Under the pieces are notes generated by a model. It did no database searches. It worked only from the letters and a program-made list of their open reading frames with translations, and was not told where the DNA came from. Shown piece after piece: positions 20,564 through 29,525 of a stretch of 64,000 nt of DNA. This stretch comes from Phycisphaerae bacterium (GTDB lineage: Bacteria; Planctomycetota; Phycisphaerae; Phycisphaerales; SM1A02). Every line of letters starts with the position of its first letter. The stretch's first letter is position 1. Location: positions 47,312-111,311 of the forward strand of contig PBAX01000021.1 in NCBI GenBank assembly GCA_002716385.1. The letters run 5' to 3'. Both the position numbers and the translations under genes were made by a program.

Positions 20564-21828
20564 AACCTCTCAACCATCACGTAGATTGGAACCAGCTCCC
20601 ACTGCTTCGAGATGCCACTACTGCTCGTGTTGATCGTGCGGGGCACGAACCACAGGCGATCGACGACAGGAACCGAGGCATCCGGAAATCCACCACCGTG
20701 CAACTGTGGCGACTGACCGAACGCGTCAATGGCCGCATCTGGCAACGGCACGGAAAAAGAACGTGGCAGCACCTCGACGGAACCATCGAAACCAACGAGC
20801 TTTCCACCCACAAAGGATGATGGAACATTCTCGAACAGAAGCACACCCTTGCCGTCGCTGAATGCCTGATTAGGCCGATTGCGGCCCCGTTCGACATGAT
20901 GGATCGTCCCGATGTTGTCGACAATCCACTGATCCGGATATTGCCAGGACGCCGAGGCGTCAAGCGGATCGAAGTCACCTTCAGTACCCGGCAATGGACG
21001 ATTGAAGCCGTTGCCGTCGCCGACATTCCAGAGCTCGGCCAACTCGCTGGCAGCCGGCACCGGAATCTGCGAACGACCAGCCCCGATTCGAGCGGGCTCA
21101 ACCGCCCACGATCTGGCATTCTCAACGCCACCGGCGATCCGGTAGACGAAGACCGCTGCGTAGACCGCGCCCCCACGTCGTGCGAGCATGAAATCCCAGA
21201 AGTACTGGGGCACTTGTTTCTCAGAACCCGTCGGGGGCCAGGTACGGTCCGACATGGTGAAGATCACTTGAGGCGGATCGGTGCGAAGATCCCTTCGCGA
21301 GAAGGGAATGCCCAATGGATCGAGATAGCCATCGGACTGGGCGTTGAGATTCCTGGAGAAGCAGTACTCGTAGTAGCCGGAATCCGTCTCCAGGTCGGTG
21401 ATCGTGTAGTCGGAATTCCTGGCACCAAGCCAGTTGAACACGTCGACGGCACCACGGTAGGCGGCATCCGGATAGTTGTCGGGATCGACCAACGCGGGAC
21501 GCAGCCACGGCCAGTCGCCATCGGCCAGATAATAGGATGGCGACTCCTCGAGATCGCCGTCCGCGATCAGATCGCTGACCTCATCGGGGGAATAGAATTC
21601 GGTCCAATCACCGAAATCCTCCTGAGATATCCTGCTTCTGATCAATTCCATGGCGGAGCGGGCGACGGATGGACCATCGATGTTGTCCTTGGCACGCTGT
21701 TGCTGGACGATACCCGCCGGGAACAGCGCGGCCACACTGATCAAACCGATCGCGAGGATCATGATCGACATCAACAGCTCGATGAGCGAGAAAGCCTTGC
21801 GTCCGTGATGTGACTGGTCAACGATCAA
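20560..21828 (-). CDS. GspI/PilV-like pseudopilin
   Basis: A 422-residue protein with the prepilin motif GRKA then FSLIELLMSIMILAIGLISV, Glu at position 5 after the cleavage site. The helix continues into AALFPAGIVQQQRAKDN, a form frequent in planctomycete PilV/GspI-like proteins. The remainder is a globular domain without recognisable family. It starts within the end of the GspH-like gene (11-base overlap) and is overlapped by the GspJ-like gene, so translation is probably coupled. Confidence 0.75.
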   Translation of the reverse strand: MIVDQSHHGRKAFSLIELLMSIMILAIGLISVAALFPAGIVQQQRAKDNIDGPSVARSAMELIRSRISQEDFGDWTEFYSPDEVSDLIADGDLEESPSYYLADGDWPWLRPALVDPDNYPDAAYRGAVDVFNWLGARNSDYTITDLETDSGYYEYCFSRNLNAQSDGYLDPLGIPFSRRDLRTDPPQVIFTMSDRTWPPTGSEKQVPQYFWDFMLARRGGAVYAAVFVYRIAGGVENARSWAVEPARIGAGRSQIPVPAASELAELWNVGDGNGFNRPLPGTEGDFDPLDASASWQYPDQWIVDNIGTIHHVERGRNRPNQAFSDGKGVLLFENVPSSFVGGKLVGFDGSVEVLPRSFSVPLPDAAIDAFGQSPQLHGGGFPDASVPVVDRLWFVPRTINTSSSGISKQWELVPIYVMVERL

Positions 21829-22822
21829 GCTGTGAGACTCCCGTGTATCGGTTCATCCGGATTCTGACTCCGTTGGCCTTGATGTAATCGCCCAGGTCAC
21901 GGCCTCGAGCGGCCGCCCCCGCCTTGCTGTCACCCCAGTTTCCGACCGTGAACTGCTTTCTGGCATCGCGGTCATCAAACAGGATCAGTTCCGTCGCCAG
22001 CACCAGAAACGGCTCGTCGTCGTTCTGACGTGCACAGAGTGGAAGATCCTCATCGAATACCACCTCATCGGGATGGGGAAGACCTGAGGGCAGACGCCTG
22101 TTGAGCACCCAGCATGAAGCCGGCGATGCGAAGCCCGGCTCGAAGTCACGACGATCCGGTGGACACGCTGGATCCGGATTGAAACCGGCAGGCGATTCAT
22201 GATTGCAGTAATCGGATCCGTTTAGGCGTTGCCCACCATCTCCATTGAGATCAATGAAGATGAACGACGCATCATTCTCCTGCTCGTAGTTCACCACCTC
22301 GCCGTCAGGGCCGTACATGATCGCGGGCACGATGCCCGGAGCCTCGCCATTGACCTCGACCCGACCGGTCGTCATGTACATCTCGTCGTCCCCGAACTGG
22401 TGAGCCGGTGTCGCGAAGGCCATGCCCTCGGGTATCTGCCGAGGCTCGAGACCAACGATCGGAAGAAAGCGAGTGGCGGGATATCGCGGCGGGCTGCCTT
22501 GCCCGTCAAATTCGCCGTCATACCATCTGAAGGTCTCGCCGCTGGCCTGGCCCACGACGGCTTCAACTATCTGCTGCCCACCGGATGTCGTCCTAGGCCG
22601 CAAGGCCACGATCGTTGGCCTGCCGTCGCGAATGGCCCGGGCGCGAGCCTGATCAAGAATGGTGCCCACTTCCTGGACAGCAGCCGAGATCCTCATATCG
22701 TTGGCGATGCCGCGATAGGAAACGAGAGTCAAGGTGCTGACGATGAGGATGATCGCGATCACGACCAGCAACTCCAGCAGCGTGAAACCGAATCTTCGAT
22801 TCTCGAACTGCCGATTCACCAT
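21818..22822 (-). CDS. GspH/FimT-like pseudopilin
   Basis: A 334-residue protein with FG then FTLLELLVVIAIILIVSTL as prepilin signal and helix. SAAVQEVGTILDQARARAIRDGRPTIVAL follows, which is the GspH/FimT N-terminal pattern (ARseAirrg). The C-terminal two thirds are larger than in usual GspH (about 170 residues). Overlaps the previous gene by seven bases. Confidence 0.78.
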   Translation of the reverse strand: MVNRQFENRRFGFTLLELLVVIAIILIVSTLTLVSYRGIANDMRISAAVQEVGTILDQARARAIRDGRPTIVALRPRTTSGGQQIVEAVVGQASGETFRWYDGEFDGQGSPPRYPATRFLPIVGLEPRQIPEGMAFATPAHQFGDDEMYMTTGRVEVNGEAPGIVPAIMYGPDGEVVNYEQENDASFIFIDLNGDGGQRLNGSDYCNHESPAGFNPDPACPPDRRDFEPGFASPASCWVLNRRLPSGLPHPDEVVFDEDLPLCARQNDDEPFLVLATELILFDDRDARKQFTVGNWGDSKAGAAARGRDLGDYIKANGVRIRMNRYTGVSQLDR

Positions 22823-23643
22823 GTCCTGACCTCGTATGAGTAGATGTTGTCGAGCGTGCGCTGATACTCGGGCCGATTCACGAAGCCCTCGTCACCCTCC
22901 GGGGGGAAGGACTCGGAAGCCGACACGGCGTAATCCAGATTCCCGAAAAGCCCGTCAGGACCGGCGCTCACCAGATAGGCCCGACCATTGATGGCCGGCC
23001 CCTGAAGTCGTTCCTCGAAGGTGCGGACCGTTCCATCACGATCCCGCCAGGAGCTGTTTGAGGCATCCTCCTGATCGTTGTACACATCGGAAGCCCCATC
23101 GGTTCGCCATTTTCGGCCGGGAAGAACCACGAGGATCGGGTTGCCCCATGAATCGTGGAGACACGGAACCGTCTGGCCGTTCTCGATCTCCCCGAGCATC
23201 AGATCCTCATTGATCTTGGACATGGTCTTCCGAGAAGCATCGTGTCCCTGGAGACGTGTCCAGACCTGTCGGCCAATGGCTTCGACGTTTTCATGAAGCG
23301 TCTTTTCTCTCGCGGCCAGAAGCGCTTCGACATTGTCGCCATTGACCATGTCCGATGGGATGACGATGTCCCATTTCCATGCGGAGGAATCGGACATGCC
23401 CTGCAGAAGGTACGGCCAGTTCTGCTGCGTTGTTCCGTAGGAAAGCTGCCGCCCCCTGCTCTCCGCGAACTCGTGCAGGGCTGCAGCCCCGATCTTCATC
23501 GCCGAGATGGTCTCGTCAGTCTCACCCTTGCGAAGAACACGGTTGCCGATGGACAACGAGATCGTCGCGAGTATGAGGATGATCACGATGGTGACCGTCA
23601 GTTCAATAAGAGTGAAGCCCCGGCCTTGACGATGGTTCATCAT
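22816..23643 (-). CDS. Prepilin-like pseudopilin
   Basis: Read from ATG 23643 (MMNHRQGRG then FTLIELTVTIVIILIL), 275 residues. The longer open frame adds 67 Arg/Gly-rich residues that lie inside the coding region of the previous gene and are not expected before a prepilin signal. After the helix there is an amphipathic segment (ISAMKIGAAALHEFAESRG). The start overlaps the previous stop by four bases. GspG-like major pseudopilin is possible, but the C-terminal domain was not recognised. Confidence 0.75.
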   Translation of the reverse strand: MMNHRQGRGFTLIELTVTIVIILILATISLSIGNRVLRKGETDETISAMKIGAAALHEFAESRGRQLSYGTTQQNWPYLLQGMSDSSAWKWDIVIPSDMVNGDNVEALLAAREKTLHENVEAIGRQVWTRLQGHDASRKTMSKINEDLMLGEIENGQTVPCLHDSWGNPILVVLPGRKWRTDGASDVYNDQEDASNSSWRDRDGTVRTFEERLQGPAINGRAYLVSAGPDGLFGNLDYAVSASESFPPEGDEGFVNRPEYQRTLDNIYSYEVRTW

Positions 23644-24878
23644 TGTGAGACCTCCCGGATGTTGTCCCTGTTCACTTCTTCGGTGGCTGGCGCCTGATAC
23701 CAGCCCTCGGCACGGCAGTAGCCGCCACGCCCGTCCGCAAACCATTCGCCCTCGAGCACCCGGCCCGGATGGTGGCCAAGCCAGCCCTCGAAGGTCCCCC
23801 CGTCGTTTCCTCCACGATCGAGATAGTCGGCACGATGCCAATTGAAGATGCGTCGATCGGGACCTGCGGAGAGGAAGGCGAATTCACCCGCCTGAAGACT
23901 CGTCGTGGTGGTCGGATCACCCTTGATCTCACTGCCACCCTCACTGAAGTCCCCCCAACCAACCCCGACACCACCGGGCTGGAAGATGTAGTCGGTCGCC
24001 TGGGAGGGCTCGATCTCGAATGGACGCAAGGCGATGAATTCCGACAGGGTCGGTCGGTACTGCCATGACTGGGAAGCACCGTTGATCCCCGCAAGCGGTG
24101 TGTGGGTGGTCCTGAATGAACCCGCCGGATTCCCGGGGGGATAGGCTCGCCGGTAGTAGCGGATAGGCGTACCCCAGGCATCCACGATCACCTTTGGGGC
24201 ATTCCGGTCGTACCCGGCATCGCCGGGGAAGAAGATCTTGGGCGCACCACTGGAAGGATCGATGCTGGCTGAATCCCACTGAGTGGAATCATCCTCGTTC
24301 ACACCAAGCGAACCGATGATCGACTCGTCCTTCAGCTCAAGGTATGGCCCGAGCACCTTCCCGGTGGAAGCGGGCCGTCTGGTCGCCAGTGGCCCGGGCC
24401 CTTCCCCGCTGCAGCCGACCAGACCACCAGTGTCTGGATCGCGAGTGGCCCCCCAGACACCATCGGAACCGGGATTTCGAATACCTGGACGATTGGCCGT
24501 GCCGTTTGGATCGCCCCCGAAGCCATCCGCAGCCTGATCGCCGTAGCCGATCAGGTACTCCGCTGGAGAGGTGTAGGAATACCACCCCTGCATTTGGGAA
24601 AGGTAGATGGGATATCCATCCCCATCCGCCGTGTCGGTGATCGGCACCGCATCGATGAGACCACGATCGTTATCGAGGATCGGCGGCAGATAGCCGGTGT
24701 CTTCACGAAAACGGCTCGTGGCCTGGGACATCGCGGTCATGACGGCACGCGTACTGGCCACGCGGGCTGTTTCACGAACTCCCCCGACCGTGACGACGAG
24801 GATGGCCAGCAGGATCGTCATGATGCCGATCGTGACAAGCAATTCCGTCATTGTGAAAGCCGTTCGCCGCAAAGCCAT
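23640..24878 (-). CDS. GspG-like pseudopilin, oversized
   Basis: Read from ATG 24878, which follows a good AAGGAAAGG Shine-Dalgarno (412 residues). The signal is ALRRTA then FTMTELLVTIGIMTILLAILV. The region FREDTGYLPP after the helix resembles the GspG core, where a short helix precedes a calcium loop. The rest is rich in Gly, Asp and Pro. It is the first pseudopilin gene after gspF, the usual place of the major pseudopilin gene, but it is about three times the normal length of GspG. Confidence 0.7.
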   Translation of the reverse strand: MALRRTAFTMTELLVTIGIMTILLAILVVTVGGVRETARVASTRAVMTAMSQATSRFREDTGYLPPILDNDRGLIDAVPITDTADGDGYPIYLSQMQGWYSYTSPAEYLIGYGDQAADGFGGDPNGTANRPGIRNPGSDGVWGATRDPDTGGLVGCSGEGPGPLATRRPASTGKVLGPYLELKDESIIGSLGVNEDDSTQWDSASIDPSSGAPKIFFPGDAGYDRNAPKVIVDAWGTPIRYYRRAYPPGNPAGSFRTTHTPLAGINGASQSWQYRPTLSEFIALRPFEIEPSQATDYIFQPGGVGVGWGDFSEGGSEIKGDPTTTTSLQAGEFAFLSAGPDRRIFNWHRADYLDRGGNDGGTFEGWLGHHPGRVLEGEWFADGRGGYCRAEGWYQAPATEEVNRDNIREVSQ

Positions 24879-24904
24879 TTGCCCTTTCCTTGTAGAACCT
24901 CGCA

Positions 24905-26251
24905 TCAGCTGTTGGCCGTATCTGAAACGTTGGTGATGAGCTTGACCAGTGGAAGGAACAACGCGATCACGATCACGCCGACCGCACCACCGAGACAGAC
25001 GACAAGCAACGGCTCGAGGAGACTCAACAGGGACTGGACAGCCACGTCGACCTCCTCGTCGTAGTTGTCGGCGATCTTCATGAGCATGACATCCATGTCG
25101 CCGGTCTCTTCACCGACATCGATCATGTTGACCACGAGCGAATCGACGACCTTCGCCTCCCGAAGAGGCTCGGCGAACGTCTCGCCCTCGCGAATCGAGT
25201 CATGTACGCTCGTCAGCGCCTTCTCGAACACGTAGTTTCCGCAGGTATCGCGAGTGATCTTGATCGCCTCGAGGATCGGGACACCGGCGGACACCAGAGT
25301 TCCCAATGTTCGCGTGAACCGTGCCACCGTCGTCTTCTCGACCAGCCCGGCTATGACGGGGATATGGAGAAGCAGCCAGTCGGTCGTCGCACGTCCGATG
25401 TTCGTCCTGCGGAAGATCTTGAAGATGAAGAACAGCACGAATGGCGCCGCCACGACATAGATGAATCCAGGTATATCCTCCCCCTTGCCCGCCATCCAGT
25501 TACTCATGTTGATGAGGGTCTGGGTGAGGGCTGGAAGCTCCGTGTTGAAGTCGTTGAAGATCTCCTCGAACTTCGGGATGACGAAGATCATGATGCCGGA
25601 AACGATGGTGACCGCGATCAGAACGACGACGATCGGATAGATCATGGCGCCCTTGATGCGACGCTTGAGTCGCTCCGCCTTCTCCATGAAGTTGGCCAGA
25701 CGCTGGAGGATCACATCGAGCACACCACCGATCTCACCGGCGTTCACCATCTTGCTGTAGAGACGATCGAATGCCTTGGGATGCTTGGCCATCGCCTCTG
25801 AAAGCGCCGTCCCCGACTCGACATCTTCGACGACGAGCCCCAGGACATCCTTCAGTTTGCCGCCCTTCTGCTGCTGCTCGAGAATCTGCAACGAGCGAAG
25901 CAGTGGAAGGCCCGCATCCTGAAGCGTCGACAACTGACGAGTGAACAGCGTCAGGTTCTTCTTCTTGACACCGCCGAGGGACAGCGAAGGCCCTTTCTTC
26001 TTCTTCTTGGTTTCGGAGTCATCCTCGGACTTCTTCTTTCCGAAATCGAGGGAGAAGAACGACTTCTTCTTGGGCTTGTCTCCGCCTGCGGGAGCACTCC
26101 CCTTCTCCTTGCCCTTCTGCTCTCGGACAGAGGTGGGGAAATGGCCCAGGCCGCGGATCTGCTGGATGGCCTCTTCGGACGAACCGGCATCGATGGCGCC
26201 ACGCTGTGGCTTGCCCGTCGCATCCAATGCTTCATATTGATAGGTCGGCAT
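24905..26251 (-). CDS. gspF: Type II secretion/type IV pilus platform protein GspF
   Basis: A 448-residue inner-membrane protein with two copies of the GspF domain: FTRQLSTLQDAGLPLLRSL (near residue 105) and FTRTLGTLVSAGVPILEAI (near 310). It has three predicted membrane helices, the last at the C-terminus. The N-terminal 40 residues (MPTYQYEALDATGK) are standard. Between them, residues about 45-95 form an insert that is very rich in Lys, Ser and acidic residues and is absent from most GspF. The protein links the pilus base to the ATPase. It follows PilB1 by 23 bases. Confidence 0.93.
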   Translation of the reverse strand: MPTYQYEALDATGKPQRGAIDAGSSEEAIQQIRGLGHFPTSVREQKGKEKGSAPAGGDKPKKKSFFSLDFGKKKSEDDSETKKKKKGPSLSLGGVKKKNLTLFTRQLSTLQDAGLPLLRSLQILEQQQKGGKLKDVLGLVVEDVESGTALSEAMAKHPKAFDRLYSKMVNAGEIGGVLDVILQRLANFMEKAERLKRRIKGAMIYPIVVVLIAVTIVSGIMIFVIPKFEEIFNDFNTELPALTQTLINMSNWMAGKGEDIPGFIYVVAAPFVLFFIFKIFRRTNIGRATTDWLLLHIPVIAGLVEKTTVARFTRTLGTLVSAGVPILEAIKITRDTCGNYVFEKALTSVHDSIREGETFAEPLREAKVVDSLVVNMIDVGEETGDMDVMLMKIADNYDEEVDVAVQSLLSLLEPLLVVCLGGAVGVIVIALFLPLVKLITNVSDTANS

Positions 26252-26274
26252 GATCTTCTACCCGCTGAATGGGG

Positions 26275-28104
26275 CTACTCCTCGGCAATCGTTTCTCTGA
26301 CTACTTCATCAATGGTGGTCCGCCCGTCATAGATCGAGAGCAAACCGGTCTCGCGGAGCGTTCGCATACCGCGACGCCTGCATTCGGCCTTCAGACCGGC
26401 TGTCGACATCTGCCCCATGATCATTTCACGAAGGGCGTCATCGAGAACCATGATTTCATACAACGCCAATCGGCCTCGATAGCCTGTGCCGTTGCAGCTC
26501 TCGCAACCATCCCCCCTGAAGAAGGTGCGGCCGGATACTTCGCTTGGTCGAAGCTCGAGTTCCATGAGTTCGGCCTCGGACGGCTCGTACTCGACCTTGC
26601 ATTTGTCGCATATTCGACGAACTAGCCGCTGGGCAACGATGGCCTCGACGGTCGCCGTGATCAGGAAGGTCTCCACGCCCAGGTCGACCATTCGCAGAAT
26701 GGTCGAGGGGGCGTCATTCGTATGCAGCGTCGAGAACACCAGGTGACCGGTCAATGATGCCTGAATGGCGATCTGGGCCGTCTCGAGATCGCGGATCTCA
26801 CCGACCAGAATGGTGTCCGGGTCCTGACGAAGGAAGGAACGCAGCAGACGTGCGAAGGTCAGATCCTGATCGGCATTGACCTGACACTGGATCAAGCCAT
26901 CGATGTCGTATTCAACGGGATCCTCGGCGGTGAGGATCTTGGTATCGGGATCGTTCAATTCAGACAACGCCGCATACAGGGTCGTCGTCTTACCGGAGCC
27001 GGTTGGCCCGGTGATGAGAACGACACCATTGGGCTTCTTGATCAGGTCCCGCATGAGCTCGAGGTCGTCATCGCGTAGCCCCACCTTGTCCAGACTCAGC
27101 TGGACATTCGAGCGGTCCAGAACACGCATGACGACAGACTCGCCGTACATGGTCGGAAGAACGGAGACACGCAAGTCGATAGGCAGCTGATTGACGGTCA
27201 GTTCGATTCGACCATCCTGGGGCAATCGTCTTTCCGCGATGTCGAGATTGGCCATGACCTTGACACGACTGACGATCGGGAGCGCCAGATGCGGAGGCGG
27301 CGGAACCATCTCGTACAGAACGCCGTCGATGCGATATCGCATCTTGAACTCGTTCTCGAAAGGCTCGAAGTGGATGTCACTGGCCTTGTCCTTGATCGCT
27401 TGCAAAAGCACCAGATTGAGCAGACGAATGACCTTGTTGTCGTCGGCAGCCTGGGCGACCTGCTCGAGATCGACCGAATCACCGCGACCCTCAAGTGCCG
27501 CAAGCGATTCGGAATCCTCCAGCTGAGACATCATGTCCAGCATGGATGAACCGGCACCGGCGTAGAGCTTCTCGATGGCCTTATCGATCACATCGGGCTC
27601 GGCAACGACCGCGTTGACATTGAATCCCATCAGCAGACGAAGATCATCAACAGCCCTGAAGTTGTCGGGACTCTTCATCGCGATCGTGAGCGTCCGGGAG
27701 GATTCATCGAACGAGAGAGGGATGATCTGATAGGTCTTGGCTGTTTCGGATGGAAGATGTTCGACGAGGGCCAGCTCCAGTGTTTCCGGATCGACCTCGA
27801 CCATCTCCATCCCCGCCTGACCGGCGACGGCACGGAGGATGTCGGCCTCCGTGATGTAGCCGAGATCCTTGAGGATGGCACCGATCTTGGATGACTCGCC
27901 CTTTTCCTTGCGAGCTCTCTGGATCGCCAACGCCTCCTGAACCTGATCTCTGGTCAGGACTCCCAACTTCACAAGTACGCGACCGAATCGCCGACCCTTC
28001 AGCTCGGAGGCACCGCCCTTTGAACGGCTGCTGCTGCCAGTGGAGCGTCCCTTGACTCTCACTCGTGACTTGCTGCTCGTATCACCCGCCTGGCTCTTTG
28101 CCAT
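26275..28104 (-). CDS. GspE/PilB-type assembly ATPase (PilB1)
   Basis: A 609-residue secretion ATPase when read from ATG 28104 (GGAG Shine-Dalgarno ten bases upstream). The N-terminus is Ser/Lys/Arg-rich, then an MshEN-type domain (FGRVLVKLGVLTRDQVQEAL). The motor has the Walker A motif GPTGSGKTTT, the Asp box, Walker B GEIRDLETAQ and the HTNDA His box. Four Cys (CDKC and CESC) form the zinc site of GspE/PilB. It is the first gene of the long leftward operon with gspF and the six pseudopilin genes, so it is the likely extension motor of that system. Confidence 0.92.
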   Translation of the reverse strand: MAKSQAGDTSSKSRVRVKGRSTGSSSRSKGGASELKGRRFGRVLVKLGVLTRDQVQEALAIQRARKEKGESSKIGAILKDLGYITEADILRAVAGQAGMEMVEVDPETLELALVEHLPSETAKTYQIIPLSFDESSRTLTIAMKSPDNFRAVDDLRLLMGFNVNAVVAEPDVIDKAIEKLYAGAGSSMLDMMSQLEDSESLAALEGRGDSVDLEQVAQAADDNKVIRLLNLVLLQAIKDKASDIHFEPFENEFKMRYRIDGVLYEMVPPPPHLALPIVSRVKVMANLDIAERRLPQDGRIELTVNQLPIDLRVSVLPTMYGESVVMRVLDRSNVQLSLDKVGLRDDDLELMRDLIKKPNGVVLITGPTGSGKTTTLYAALSELNDPDTKILTAEDPVEYDIDGLIQCQVNADQDLTFARLLRSFLRQDPDTILVGEIRDLETAQIAIQASLTGHLVFSTLHTNDAPSTILRMVDLGVETFLITATVEAIVAQRLVRRICDKCKVEYEPSEAELMELELRPSEVSGRTFFRGDGCESCNGTGYRGRLALYEIMVLDDALREMIMGQMSTAGLKAECRRRGMRTLRETGLLSIYDGRTTIDEVVRETIAEE

Positions 28105-28121
28105 GGGATCCACTCCAATTT

Positions 28122-28149
28122 CCCGCCCATGGCAGCCTGCCATGGCGGG
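28122..28149. repeat. Inverted repeat before pilB1
   Basis: CCCGCCCATGGCAG and CTGCCATGGCGGG face each other around one central C, with one bulged base. In the pilB1 message it would form a strong hairpin ending about 17 bases upstream of the start codon. Confidence 0.6.
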
Positions 28150-28254
28150 CCAGCCTCGGCCAATGCCCGCGTGTCAGGGGACAAGCCGTCGGGCTCAGTT
28201 GAATCAATCTCGGATCAGGGCACCAAACCCAGAATCGTTGCTCATTGAAACAGT

Positions 28255-28280
28255 ACCCATACATTCGAATGTAAGTGGGT
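28255..28280. repeat. Palindrome between pilT terminator and pilB1
   Basis: A perfect 14-base palindrome TACATTCGAATGTA (28260-28273) flanked by ACCCA and TGGGT. It lies about 150 bases upstream of pilB1 in an AT-rich island, where the operon's promoter should be, so an operator site is possible. Confidence 0.5.
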
Positions 28281-28302
28281 GTCGAGAGCTGTTTTTCTTG
28301 TT

Positions 28303-28367
28303 AAAAACGGTTATGCCACCCGTTTTATGCAATATATACGGGTGGCTCCCGGGCAGCCTCAGCCGCC
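28303..28367 (-). terminator. Terminator after pilT
   Basis: Two hairpins follow the pilT stop on the minus strand: GGCGGC/GCTGCC with a four-base loop, and CCACCCGT/ACGGGTGG (28316-28345) with a 14-base AT-rich loop, then a GTTTTT tract. This separates pilB2-pilT from the pilB1 operon. Confidence 0.55.
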
Positions 28368-28376
28368 CTGAAGCCC

Positions 28377-29492
28377 CTAGGAAGCCTCTGTCGGATTATC
28401 CAATTCAGGCCTTCCAACGGTTTTACCAGCTCTGTGGACACGATTGGTGATCTCGCCTGGATCCCTGGCCTTGTCCACCATTTCCTCGGCTGAAATCAGC
28501 CCCTTCTCAAAGAGACCGAAGAGGTTGTCATCAAGCAGCTGCATTCCGAACTTGCGGCCCGTCTGGATGGCCGAATCGATTCGGAAGGTCTTGTTCTCTC
28601 GGATGAGGTTGGAAATGGCCGGTGTTACCACCAGGAATTCATAGGAGGCGACCCGACCAGGCTTGTCGTCTCTGGCCAGAAGCACCTGTGAAAGCACCGC
28701 CACCAACGAGGAGGAGAGTTGAACACGAACCTGAGCCTGCTGGTTCGTCGGGAAGGCGTCGATGATTCGGTTGATGGTTCCGGCCGCACCGGTGGTATGC
28801 AGGGTCCCGAAGACCAGGTGGCCGGTTTCAGCCGCTCGAATCGCTGCCTCGATCGTCTCGAGGTCACGCATTTCACCCACGAGAATCACATCGGGGCCAG
28901 ATCGAAGAACACGACGCAACGCCTCTGCGAACGTCGGAACATCCGCGCCGACTTCACGCTGGTTGACCACCGACTGCTTGTGCTGGTGGTAGTACTCGAT
29001 CGGATCCTCGACCGTCACGATATGACGATCATGATTGTTGTTGATGTAGTCGATCATCGTCGCCAGAGAAGTCGTCTTGCCTGAGCCGGTGGGCCCAGTC
29101 ACGACGAAGAGACCACGAGGACGCCGAATGAGATCCTTGCAGATTGGCGGCAGACCGATCTGGTCGAACGTCAGGAATTCGTTTGGAATCAGACGAAGCA
29201 CAAGCGCCAGATCACCCCTCTGGCGGAACACCGACACACGAAATCGTGCGGCCTCACCGTAGGCGAAACCGAAGTCGGTCCCGCCCATCTCCTGCAGCTC
29301 CTGCTGGTTGCGTTCGGGTGTGATGGACTTCATCAAGGCGACACAGTCGTCCGAATTCAGAACCTTCGTATCGAGATTCCGAAGCTTGCCGTTCAATCGC
29401 AGCGTCGGCTTCCTGCCGACGGTCAGGTGGAGGTCGGACGCGTCCTGCTTAACAACGGTATCCAGCAACCTGTCAATCTGAATCGTGGACAT
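28377..29492 (-). CDS. pilT: PilT-type retraction ATPase
   Basis: A 371-residue hexameric motor ATPase that powers pilus retraction. It shows the PilT N-domain (DASDLHLTVGRKP), Walker A GPTGSGKTTSLA, the Asp box, GEMRDLETIEAAIRAAETGH (Walker B) and HTTGA His box. Like all PilT it lacks the zinc tetracysteine. Length is normal (about 350). It follows pilB2 by 33 bases on the same strand. Its presence argues that the machine is a dynamic pilus and not only a secretion system. Confidence 0.95.
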   Translation of the reverse strand: MSTIQIDRLLDTVVKQDASDLHLTVGRKPTLRLNGKLRNLDTKVLNSDDCVALMKSITPERNQQELQEMGGTDFGFAYGEAARFRVSVFRQRGDLALVLRLIPNEFLTFDQIGLPPICKDLIRRPRGLFVVTGPTGSGKTTSLATMIDYINNNHDRHIVTVEDPIEYYHQHKQSVVNQREVGADVPTFAEALRRVLRSGPDVILVGEMRDLETIEAAIRAAETGHLVFGTLHTTGAAGTINRIIDAFPTNQQAQVRVQLSSSLVAVLSQVLLARDDKPGRVASYEFLVVTPAISNLIRENKTFRIDSAIQTGRKFGMQLLDDNLFGLFEKGLISAEEMVDKARDPGEITNRVHRAGKTVGRPELDNPTEAS

Positions 29493-29525
29493 GGACCAAC
29501 CGCTCCTTCATCGCTTTCGCGAGAA

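Noticed and set aside
22816..23841. Longer 341-residue reading of the second pseudopilin gene
   Set aside because: The additional 66 residues lie within the upstream pseudopilin gene and would bury the prepilin signal; the ATG at 23643 gives the normal short leader.
28105..28376. A small gene between pilT and pilB1
   Set aside because: No frame with a plausible start and product; the space is explained by a terminator, palindromes and AT-rich promoter sequence.
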